Source: SAR202 cluster bacterium
GTDB taxonomy: Bacteria; Chloroflexota; Dehalococcoidia; UBA3495
Direction: 5' to 3'
DNA length: 60,996 nt
NCBI GenBank assembly: GCA_009392775.1
Contig: VFFT01000060.1
Coordinates: 1-60,996, forward strand
Shown here: one piece after another, positions 44,696 through 52,252 of the stretch
How the letters are laid out: every line of letters starts with the position of its first letter
Position numbering within the stretch: the first letter of the stretch is position 1
Notes under the pieces: generated by a model
Told to the model about the DNA's origin: nothing
Database searches by the model: none
The model's input: the letters and a program-made list of their open reading frames with translations, nothing else
Made by a program: the position numbers and the translations under genes

Positions 44696-45457
44696 ATGGA
44701 TGTACACGTTTATACCAACCCTGGTTGATTCAGTTGTCGAACTCTGGAAGAGTTCTTACGATCAAATGGAGTTCATTTTGAACACCACGACCTCTTAACA
44801 GACGAACCAGCACGGCTAGATCTTGAATCACGAGGCATTAAGGCTGCGCCCGTTACTATAATAGATGGGTCGGAAGTGATAATCGGTTATTACCCGAAAA
44901 AACTGATTCCCGCGCTCAATTTGACCACGGCATTAGAGCATTCTGGTCGAACGAGCTGGTTGGCTGAAAAGTATGACTTGATCTTATCGGCAGCAATGAG
45001 AGCGGCTCAACAATTAACGCCAGATCAACTCCTACGAGACGTTCCGTGGAGACCTGAGCGAGTCAGGGATTCCATCGTACATATCATCTCGTTTCCTGAA
45101 CTTGCTTGGAAGAGTCATGAACATGGGAGTATGAGTACCGATGATATGCAGGCTATTAGGGAGAGGCTGAGCGATGTCATAACTTCAGACCAGATATGCC
45201 AGTATGGCGAGACTGTGCGACAAGATATAGTGAAGTTCCTTAACAGTGAAAATGAAGATGCCTTTGACCGGGTTGTACCTGCCCACTATGGTGGTGAAGT
45301 GACAGTTTTGGAGTTACTTAACATAATCCTAAGCCATAGTACACATCACCTGAAGCAAATCTATTGGTTCATGGAAACCGAGCTGAATATGACTGCAGAA
45401 GACCCAGCCACGGAACAAGATATGGAAGGGATTTTCACACCAGCCCAGCTTATATAA
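44696..45457 (+). CDS. selenocysteine-containing glutaredoxin-like domain fused to DinB/BstA-like domain
   Basis: One 253-residue protein, with an in-frame TGA at codon 11 (44726-44728). Residues 1-80 are glutaredoxin-like: MDVHVYTNPG-U-FSC gives a U11-x-x-C14 redox centre, then RTLEEFLRSNG, the cis-Pro strand KAAPVTIIDG (53-62) and VIIGYYPKKL. Residues 85-250 are a DinB-like four-helix bundle with candidate metal His residues 129, 214 and 218 in VHIISF and ILSHSTHHLKQI. Known DinB relatives include bacillithiol transferase and mycothiol-dependent maleylpyruvate isomerase. The fusion suggests redox or transfer of a low-molecular-weight thiol; that is inference. GAGGAG is 10 nt before the ATG. 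The Cys version of the same start would read C-x-x-C. Confidence 0.9.
44739..44755 (+). promoter_or_regulatory. candidate bacterial SECIS hairpin of the glutaredoxin-DinB gene
   Basis: GAACTC-TGGAA-GAGTTC forms a perfect 6-bp stem with a 5-nt loop. The loop starts 17 nt after the UGA (16 nt between) and has G as its second base. Both values fall within the bacterial SECIS rules. Confidence 0.75.
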
Positions 45458-45481
45458 ACGTCACATACCGAGGATAATGAT

Positions 45482-46264
45482 ATGAGACTTGAAGGTAAGA
45501 CAGCCCTGATCACCGGTGCTAGTAGAAACATCGGTCGCGAGATTGCCACCGCGTTTGCAAGAGAAGGCGCGAATCTAGCACTCTGCTCTCTAAATAGCCC
45601 AGACGATCTGAGTGCGGTTGCGGACGAGTGTCGCGAATTTGGAGCGAACGTCTACACCGAACAAGTAGACGTAGCCGAGTCAACGCAATGTTCCAAGTTT
45701 GCTCAGAACAGTATTGATGCATTAGGCCAAGTAGACATACTTGTTAGCAATGCGGCTATACGTCCTCACCATGATTTACTAACGGTATCCGATGAAGATT
45801 GGCATAGAGTATTCGCCATAAATCTCCATTCCACCTTCTATCTATGTAAAGCGCTGATCCCGCAGATGCAAGAGCGTCAGACAGGTAGTATCATAGGAAT
45901 AGGTGGTATGGCCGCGATTACTGGAAGGCCATCGACCTCCGCAGTTACAGCCGCCAAGACGGGGCTTTGGGGGTTTATCAGAGCCGTTGCCGCAGAATTC
46001 GCTCCGAACAATATAAGAGCAAACATGGTCAACCCAGGAACTATTGATACAAGCAGGAGACACCCCGAATGGGCTCCTCATAATCCAGAACTTGGTCAGG
46101 CGACTGCTCGCAACCTAGACCCAGTGCCGTTAGGCAGGCTCGGTACGGTATCTGACATCGCAAATGCGTGTCTATATTTAGCGTCAGATGAATCCAGTTA
46201 CGTTACTGGAGATCAAATCAATGTAGTTGGTGGGCGGTATATGGTTGCTGCGCATGGTCAGTAG
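45482..46264 (+). CDS. SDR-fold protein lacking the catalytic Ser and Tyr
   Basis: The 260-residue SDR-fold protein keeps the cofactor site (TGASRNIGREIATAF, NAAIRPH), the SDR Asn in AINLHS and the end VTGDQINVVGGRYM. But the Tyr of YxxxK is Val155 (V-T-A-A-K) and the catalytic Ser is Gly142. The Lys159 remains. Such a protein may be a pseudo-enzyme, or it may use a different mechanism. It starts 24 bp after the Sec-glutaredoxin/DinB gene, so it is likely translated from the same mRNA and may act with it. Confidence 0.9.
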   Translation: MRLEGKTALITGASRNIGREIATAFAREGANLALCSLNSPDDLSAVADECREFGANVYTEQVDVAESTQCSKFAQNSIDALGQVDILVSNAAIRPHHDLLTVSDEDWHRVFAINLHSTFYLCKALIPQMQERQTGSIIGIGGMAAITGRPSTSAVTAAKTGLWGFIRAVAAEFAPNNIRANMVNPGTIDTSRRHPEWAPHNPELGQATARNLDPVPLGRLGTVSDIANACLYLASDESSYVTGDQINVVGGRYMVAAHGQ

Positions 46265-46302
46265 CGACGTTTGGGGTAGTTACTCTCTGTGAAATGACTA
46301 AC

Positions 46303-47427
46303 CTACGCCTGCAAGGCACTTAGGAAACCCAAATGATTTGATACACCAGTGGCAGATATTACCCCATCTTCTGATACTTCTAAATCTCCCACCTCTTCCA
46401 AAATTTCTACATGCGCTACTACCTCGCTTAAACCGGCCAACAAGTTGTCGGATAGGAGTTCTCTATGAGCGAATACGGCGCGTGTAAGATCTTCTAGATT
46501 TACTTCTCCAGCCCCAACTTTCTCTAATATATCTGTAAGACGTTGACCATGATGGTCTAGGATAATTGCGGCACGCTCCGTGTTAATAAAGTTGAAATGG
46601 CCCCGATTGTAGTATCTATGCGCTGGTAGGAGTTCTCTCTCTGGACCGAAATCCACTATTATCTTGAGAGATTGCAAATAACGTGACAAGCCATACCATT
46701 TGTCGGCATCTTTATAACTGTCAGGGAGATTTTCTTTAATTTCTGGGGGAAACTCTGCCTTCATTGTCGGGTGTGGTGAAATCTCTGGCAATACATGGTC
46801 TCCAGTAAAAATCACTTCGTCGAGCTTCATACACAGTTCGTCAGGAGAATGCCCTGGAGTATGCAGTATCTCTAGCTTTCCAATCGTTTCGTTAGCCTTA
46901 ATTGGGTGGTCAATTGTAAGAGCTTGCCGACGTCTCACGTATTCGTCCCTTTGTGGTGATGTGGGAGGGAAAGAGCGATTCAGATCTGCTACTCGCCACA
47001 TCTCTTTCTGTATTGGGGAAATGACTCTCCGGCTAATAGTTCGGGGATCATAAGCTTGGAGATGGGCGTAAATTTCATGCGCCCAGACCTCTATATCTGC
47101 TTTCTCTACGAGTTCGGACACTGCCCCGTCATGGTCTTCGTGGCCGTGACTGATAATCACCCTGTCAATATCCTGAAGTTTAAAGCCGGCTACCGCTAGG
47201 CCGTCCTCGAGCCTAGGAAGGGATCCGGCTTCTCCAGCGTCTATTAGAGTTAGCCCATCGCTCTCAAACAGATACGTCCAAGTTGGTCCAGTGTAAGAAA
47301 AACCTTCCCGAGCCACTGATATCGCATGGATGACAGTGTCGCCCTTAGTCGTAATTTTTAATACTGTGCCGTCGCCATTTTCTTTGGCGTCACGTAATAC
47401 CAATAACTCTTTGAATCTATGATCCAT
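46303..47427 (-). CDS. metallo-beta-lactamase-fold hydrolase
   Basis: A 374-residue MBL-fold protein with the metal motif HGHEDH in VIISHGHEDHDGAV, the second His in LHTPGHSPDELCM and the bridging Asp in VIFTGDHVLPEI. It has a C-terminal helical region (residues 250-374) unlike glyoxalase II, close to the larger MBL proteins with an alpha-helical lid. The reaction may be hydrolysis of a thioester, lactone or phosphodiester. Upstream on the same strand, 73 bp away, is the SRPBCC gene. Role not known. Confidence 0.9.
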   Translation of the reverse strand: MDHRFKELLVLRDAKENGDGTVLKITTKGDTVIHAISVAREGFSYTGPTWTYLFESDGLTLIDAGEAGSLPRLEDGLAVAGFKLQDIDRVIISHGHEDHDGAVSELVEKADIEVWAHEIYAHLQAYDPRTISRRVISPIQKEMWRVADLNRSFPPTSPQRDEYVRRRQALTIDHPIKANETIGKLEILHTPGHSPDELCMKLDEVIFTGDHVLPEISPHPTMKAEFPPEIKENLPDSYKDADKWYGLSRYLQSLKIIVDFGPERELLPAHRYYNRGHFNFINTERAAIILDHHGQRLTDILEKVGAGEVNLEDLTRAVFAHRELLSDNLLAGLSEVVAHVEILEEVGDLEVSEDGVISATGVSNHLGFLSALQA

Positions 47428-47500
47428 GATTGAACTCCCGTCGCGTTAATCTCAAGCCTATTCCCGGCTACGAATAATGTCAAATATTGTCAAGTCGATC

Positions 47501-47929
47501 TCATTTGTTGGTGTCCCGGAAGTGCGAAACCACTGGATCAATGATGTTTCGATACGCTTCTCGTTTTACTTTGATATGAAAAGCCATCCATTGAGTGTAG
47601 ACTGCTAAACCGGTAGCCTTTGATTGCCAATCAATAGTCCACAGAGTGTTTGCTCCCGCTTTGATGAAAGTATCCGTTCTGTCAGACCAACTGGAGTTCA
47701 ACGCTTTCATAGTTCGTTTGTGTGGCGCGTCGAACTGGCATTCCCACGTGATGTAATCATGTTGTTTGTCATGGAAGATATATATATTACCCGTGCTCTC
47801 TTTCACCTTTCCATATGTATCTTCGAGTATTGCAAGAGCAGGGTTCCCTGAAACGGGAAACTTTGTCACGTATTGGAAGACCTCTTTCGGGGCTCCTGGT
47901 ATTAGTGAAGTTAAAGATAACCGAGGCAT
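47501..47929 (-). CDS. SRPBCC/START-like ligand-binding protein
   Basis: The 142-residue protein looks like the SRPBCC (polyketide cyclase-like) fold, a helix-grip fold with a large hydrophobic cavity. The opening SLTSLIPGAPKEVFQYVTKF and the closing hydrophobic helix with WMAFHIKVKREAYRNIIDPV fit it. I base this on pattern only; no residue proves the function. It begins 2 bp after the stop of the LLM gene on the same strand, so the two are co-translated. It may carry or modify a hydrophobic substrate of that oxidoreductase. Confidence 0.7.
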   Translation of the reverse strand: MPRLSLTSLIPGAPKEVFQYVTKFPVSGNPALAILEDTYGKVKESTGNIYIFHDKQHDYITWECQFDAPHKRTMKALNSSWSDRTDTFIKAGANTLWTIDWQSKATGLAVYTQWMAFHIKVKREAYRNIIDPVVSHFRDTNK

Positions 47930-47931
47930 GT

Positions 47932-48891
47932 CTAATTGTGTTTGAAATGGGGCATTACTTCTTCGGAAAACAGCTCCATTTGTCTGTACATTTCATCCGG
48001 TGTGTCCGAGAGGAACCCGAAGTTGATTTCTTTCACCCCTGTTTCTACACGTTCCTCTATACTTCTTATGCATTCTTCTGGGGTTCCTGTTACACACAAA
48101 GCCTTGGCTATATCTTCAGCACTTCTTTCGGCGGTAACGTATCTCTGGCCTACGTTTCTTATAGCACTGTCCAGTGCGGCTTTGGAGTCTAATGAAATTG
48201 CAGTTGGCTGGTTCAGACCCCAATGAAAGCCACTTAGGTCCTTTCCCATTTCGTTAGCGATTGAAACAATCTGCTCATTAGTTGCCTTTAAGCGACGTAC
48301 AGTAAAAAGGTATGGATACCATCCGTTGCCATGGACAATGGCCCGCCTCATAGCAGCCTCACTACGGCCGGCCACCCATATTGGTGGGCTAGGTGTCTGA
48401 TGGGGTTTAGGTAGCAACGTGACATCTTCCACATTGAAGTATCTTCCCGAATGTGTAACGTGATCCTCTGTCCATAATCGCTTCATTAATTCCAGCATCT
48501 CATCGGTTCGGCGGCCACGAGAAGAGACCGGTATATCTAATGCGTCAAACTCTACTTTGGTTCCCCTCTGTCCACTAATTCCTATTCCGAAGTCTAAACG
48601 GCCATTGGAAACGATATCGAGACTGGCAACTAATTTTGCGAGCATAACTGGGTGGTACAAAGGTGCTATAACTATTCCCGTCATAACTCTTATACGCTGT
48701 GTTGCTCCGGCTGCTGCAGCCATGGCAGGGATTGTCATTATGGTAGGCCGCGGAGGATTGCCATCCATAACGTGCTCTCCAGTACATACACGATCAAACC
48801 CAAGATCTTCTGCCACAGAGGCAAACTTCCCACAATCGCCATAGTCGTCTACACTTAAATTTACCCCAAAACTTATCTTTTCTGTATTCAT
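47932..48891 (-). CDS. LLM-class F420-dependent oxidoreductase
   Basis: The 319-residue protein has the luciferase-like layout: ISFGVNLSVDDYGDCGKFAS, VAEDLGFDRVCTGEHVMDGN, GATQRIRVMTGIVIAPLYHP, NGRLDFGIGISGQRGTKVEF and TGTPEECIRSIEERVETGVK. F420 dependence is likely for this subgroup. The next gene, an SRPBCC protein, begins 2 bp after its stop, which ties the two together. It is the third LLM protein in this window and is clearly different from those at 228 and 28503. Confidence 0.9.
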   Translation of the reverse strand: MNTEKISFGVNLSVDDYGDCGKFASVAEDLGFDRVCTGEHVMDGNPPRPTIMTIPAMAAAAGATQRIRVMTGIVIAPLYHPVMLAKLVASLDIVSNGRLDFGIGISGQRGTKVEFDALDIPVSSRGRRTDEMLELMKRLWTEDHVTHSGRYFNVEDVTLLPKPHQTPSPPIWVAGRSEAAMRRAIVHGNGWYPYLFTVRRLKATNEQIVSIANEMGKDLSGFHWGLNQPTAISLDSKAALDSAIRNVGQRYVTAERSAEDIAKALCVTGTPEECIRSIEERVETGVKEINFGFLSDTPDEMYRQMELFSEEVMPHFKHN

Positions 48892-48981
48892 CTCTATTAC
48901 ACTTTCTTTATATTGTTCGGGTACATTTTATTTTACCTATACCAGGGATGCAATTCGCTCAAGGCACATTTTCTTCAGTAG

Positions 48982-49557
48982 TCAATCGCTTAGAAGTTTC
49001 TCGGCTTCAATGTCAAGTTTGTCGCCGGTAATTATGCCCGCCCATGTACGCGCGATGGTACCATCATCTCGAATAAAGACTGTAGTGGGCATCGCTAGGA
49101 TCCCGTACCTCTCCATAACGGCCGGATCGGAGCTAAATCCTGTCTCATAGGTGATGGATAAGCTCTCTAGCAATACCTCAGCTTCAGTTTTACTTCCTAG
49201 CCCAGAAAACTGACCGACGTCAATTCCAATTACATTCACGCGATCTCCGATCGTTTCATGAAGTTCTTGAAAATCCGGCATTTCAGCTTTGCATGGGGGG
49301 CATGACCCCGCCCAGAAATTCAACACTAGAGGTGTCCCATTCAACTCGTTCCAAAGGACTTCTTCACCAGGCAGCGACACTGAATTACCGTAGCTTGTGT
49401 AAGCTATGCCACCTGCAATGATGGAATCTGATTGACTAATTCGAGTAAGCGCTGCTTCCTTGCCGGAAGAACCCACATATGAAGTGCAGGCTCCTATGAG
49501 AATCAGACACAGTGAAGAGACGCTCAGCAAGACAATGTTCCCAACAGAATGCTTCAT
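48982..49557 (-). CDS. TlpA/ResA-like thioredoxin lipoprotein
   Basis: A 191-residue thioredoxin-fold protein with a signal peptide ending in I-G-A-C24, a lipobox, so it is anchored outside the cytoplasmic membrane. The redox motif CPPC (Cys86 to Cys89) sits in NFWAGSCPPCKAEMPDF and the cis-Pro in YGILAMPTTVFIRDD. TlpA/ResA-type proteins reduce disulfides, for example in cytochrome c maturation or to guard outer proteins. It is monocistronic here, with a 91-bp gap before the LLM gene. It contains ordinary Cys, unlike the cytoplasmic glutaredoxin-like protein at 44696. Confidence 0.92.
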   Translation of the reverse strand: MKHSVGNIVLLSVSSLCLILIGACTSYVGSSGKEAALTRISQSDSIIAGGIAYTSYGNSVSLPGEEVLWNELNGTPLVLNFWAGSCPPCKAEMPDFQELHETIGDRVNVIGIDVGQFSGLGSKTEAEVLLESLSITYETGFSSDPAVMERYGILAMPTTVFIRDDGTIARTWAGIITGDKLDIEAEKLLSD

Positions 49558-49696
49558 ACCAGACGTTAATCCTCATAAAGTCACAGGAGTATATATTGAA
49601 CAGTATAATTTAAGAGTACCATAGAGTGAATCATCGAATGCCAAGATTCATTGGAGAGTGTAAAATCTACACAATCAGATTGGGTATGGAGGGATC

Positions 49697-50995
49697 ATGA
49701 GAGTATTATTGATTGCCACTAACCGACACAATCGGCTAATGAGTCGCATGGATGCTAGACCTGTCCCAATTGGACTAGCTTACGTCGCCGCCTACCTAGA
49801 CGAGAATAAACATCAAGTTGAGACCTTAGATCTAATGTTCGCTGGTGAAGATTATTTAGAAGAAGTCTCTGAGAAGACCAAAAGCTTTGCTCCTGATGTC
49901 GTCGGGATATCGATGCGGAATCTCAGTAATCATAGTTACCTAGATCCTCAATGGCAGCTGCCAATCACGAAAGAGGTCGTAGCTTGTATTAGAGAATTGA
50001 GTAACGCACGTATAGTTTGTGGCGGGCCCGCGTTCAGCATATTACCGGTCGAATGTTTTGAATATGTGAGACCCGATTTCGGCATCGTCGGGGATGCAGG
50101 GGAAGCTTTTTCAGAGTTGGTAGATCGATTAGAGATTGGCGAGCCAAGCCCCAATAAATTGCCAGGCGTGGTTTACTCTGATAATGGCTTGACCATCAGT
50201 TCGAATGGTCGTTGCAGTTCGACATTCGATAGGCCGCCAAATCTCGAAAGACTTGATATGCAAAAGTACGCGCATGCGGGTTTTGGGGTAGGTATTCTGA
50301 CAAAACTGGGCGGGTTTTATTACCCCACCCAAAGTCAAAACATAGAAGAAAGCGACACGCTGTGGAGAATTATTAGACCTATCGAAGAAGTCGTAAATGA
50401 AGTGATTCACATGCGGTCCGAATATGATTTGAAAAAGGTGTTCTTTATCGACAACTGCTTCAATGCACCTCTACAACATGCAAAAGACCTTTGTAGATCT
50501 CTGATTGATGCGCATGTGTCGTTACGCTGGAATACGTGTCTAGGCCCGTTTGGTTGTGACACTGAATTAATTGACCTTATGAAAACTTCCGGTTGCGGGT
50601 TGGTTTTGATGACTTCCGCAGGTGGCGATGCTCATGATGGAAATAATTTAGAAAAGAACAACGAAGAACTCCTAGAAACATGTCGCATGTGTGAAGATCG
50701 GGGCCTCAAGTACAGTATTTCTCAAAGATTTGGGGGTCCAGGAGAAACACGCGGTTCAGTGGAAGAGAAACTGCAGTTCCTGAAACAGTTGGATCCGGCT
50801 CTCGTGAATCTTCGGATCGGCCTGAGCTTGATGCCAGGGACTCCGGAGGCGAAACTGGCCTTAGATGAAGGTCTAATTTCATCGGAGTCGGATTTAATCG
50901 AGCCGACCTTCTATATAAGTCCAAACCTGCGGGATTGGCTTCCAGACAAGCTAGTACGGGAGGCAGGCCAACACCCCAGATGGAACGTGTTTTAA
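49697..50995 (+). CDS. B12-binding / radical-SAM-like protein lacking the cluster cysteines
   Basis: A 432-residue protein with the plan of B12-binding radical SAM enzymes: an N-terminal Rossmann domain (1-150, opening MRVLLIATNRHN, then RPVPIGLAYVAAYLDENKHQ) and a TIM-barrel-like part (190-420). Where the family has R-G-C-x3-C-x2-C, this protein has L204-G-G-F-Y-Y-P-T-Q-S213, so all three cluster cysteines are replaced (Gly206, Pro210, Ser213). The flanking RIIRPIEEVVNEV helix is intact. Radical chemistry is therefore unlikely. The N-terminal D-x-H-x-x-G of true B12-binding proteins is also not obvious. The PFK gene starts 4 bp later. Confidence 0.83.
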   Translation: MRVLLIATNRHNRLMSRMDARPVPIGLAYVAAYLDENKHQVETLDLMFAGEDYLEEVSEKTKSFAPDVVGISMRNLSNHSYLDPQWQLPITKEVVACIRELSNARIVCGGPAFSILPVECFEYVRPDFGIVGDAGEAFSELVDRLEIGEPSPNKLPGVVYSDNGLTISSNGRCSSTFDRPPNLERLDMQKYAHAGFGVGILTKLGGFYYPTQSQNIEESDTLWRIIRPIEEVVNEVIHMRSEYDLKKVFFIDNCFNAPLQHAKDLCRSLIDAHVSLRWNTCLGPFGCDTELIDLMKTSGCGLVLMTSAGGDAHDGNNLEKNNEELLETCRMCEDRGLKYSISQRFGGPGETRGSVEEKLQFLKQLDPALVNLRIGLSLMPGTPEAKLALDEGLISSESDLIEPTFYISPNLRDWLPDKLVREAGQHPRWNVF

Positions 50996-50999
50996 GTCA

Positions 51000-52184
51000 A
51001 TGGGAGTTGAGCGTGCAAACATAGCTGTATTGCAATCTGGTGGTTGCACACCCGTTATCAATGAAAGTCTTTGGGCAGTTGTTAATGGATCCCAAACTTC
51101 CTTTCCTTCCTCGCAAATATTCGGATCACTTAGAGGCATTGAAGGTTTAATATCAGACTCCCTCACTGATCTATGTAGCGTTACTGATTCCTCTTGGGCA
51201 GCAATACGTCAGACTCCGGGAGCTGCCTTAGGAGCAACTCGTAAAAAACTTAACGATACCGACATCCAGCCTTTGCTAGACACGCTAGATCGTCATGGTA
51301 TCGGTTATCTATTTTTGATTGGGGGCAACGATACCGCCGATACTACTGCAAAAATCTCAGGAGCCGGCAAAGCGAGCGGAATGAGCTTAGGTGTGATCCA
51401 CGTACCTAAGACAATCGACAATGACTTGGTCCAAACGGATCATTCCCCAGGGTATGGAAGTGCGGCTAGGTTTGTCGCCCTCGCTACCATGGGTTCAGGA
51501 CAGGATGCTCTCTCTATGGGCAAAGCATCCCCGATTACTGTTATTGAGGTCATGGGCCGAGACGCGGGATGGCTTGCTATGGCATCAGGTCTGGGGAAGA
51601 GGTCCGACCAAGACGCTCCGCATTTTATTGGAATACCGGAAGTGCCAATCGATGAAGAATTGTTCGTCCAGATAATGTCCGATGCCTATACTAAATTTGG
51701 GTTCGCTGTTGCAGTTATATCAGAGAATTGTAGAGGTACAGAGGGTATACTAGGTCCGGAAACCAAACCGTTGCTGGTTGACGACTTTGGGCACGCTTAT
51801 CATGAAAGCCCGGGCAAGCACTTAACTAATATGTTATCAAATGCCTTGAACACACGGGTGCGCCATGAATACCCCGGGACCATACAAAGAAGCTTTGTTG
51901 AAAATATCTCAAGTAGTGACAAGGAAGAAGCGAAATTGGTCGGACTTGCTGCCATCGAAGCAGCAGCATCTGGATTCACCGATCGTATGGTAACCCTAGT
52001 CAGGTCTTCCAACTCACCATATGTGTGCAAAACGGGATTGACCTCCGTAGAGACCGTCGCGAACCGCGTTGCGACTGTTCCTTTGTCTTTTCGGACACCT
52101 GGAACCAACCTCCCGACCGAAAGTTTTTACGAATATGCCGGACCGCTGATTGGAAACCCCTTGCCTGCATTCCTGAGATTCTGA
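51000..52184 (+). CDS. 6-phosphofructokinase (PPi-type-like)
   Basis: A 394-residue PFK-family protein. The substrate loop PKTIDND (136-142) with the catalytic Asp and the motif EVMGRDAGWLAMAS are as in all PFKs. The nucleotide-selecting motif is GGNDT (108-112), different from the ATP type GGDGS and from the classical PPi type GGDDS. The Asp at the last-but-one position, which blocks ATP in PPi enzymes, is present, so PPi is the more likely phosphate donor. It starts 4 bp after the previous stop and lies upstream of DUF1800, whose own promoter is inside its end. Confidence 0.9.
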   Translation: MGVERANIAVLQSGGCTPVINESLWAVVNGSQTSFPSSQIFGSLRGIEGLISDSLTDLCSVTDSSWAAIRQTPGAALGATRKKLNDTDIQPLLDTLDRHGIGYLFLIGGNDTADTTAKISGAGKASGMSLGVIHVPKTIDNDLVQTDHSPGYGSAARFVALATMGSGQDALSMGKASPITVIEVMGRDAGWLAMASGLGKRSDQDAPHFIGIPEVPIDEELFVQIMSDAYTKFGFAVAVISENCRGTEGILGPETKPLLVDDFGHAYHESPGKHLTNMLSNALNTRVRHEYPGTIQRSFVENISSSDKEEAKLVGLAAIEAAASGFTDRMVTLVRSSNSPYVCKTGLTSVETVANRVATVPLSFRTPGTNLPTESFYEYAGPLIGNPLPAFLRF

Positions 52185-52214
52185 CAGACATCTTACTTCT
52201 GTCTTGGTATTATC

Positions 52215-52223
52215 TGGTATACT
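52215..52223 (+). promoter_or_regulatory. extended -10 promoter before DUF1800
   Basis: TGGTATACT (TG-n-TATACT) lies 30 bp upstream of the DUF1800 start, just after the PFK stop. No clear -35 exists, as is usual for extended -10 promoters. It allows DUF1800 and the NHL gene to be transcribed apart from PFK. Confidence 0.45.
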
Positions 52224-52252
52224 CTGTCAACACTTATGCAGCAGGAGCTCTA

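Noticed and set aside
52025..52252. Longer N-terminus for the DUF1800 protein
   Set aside because: It would overlap the PFK gene by 160 bp, has no ribosome site, and the residues do not match DUF1800; the ATG at 52253 has a good site.
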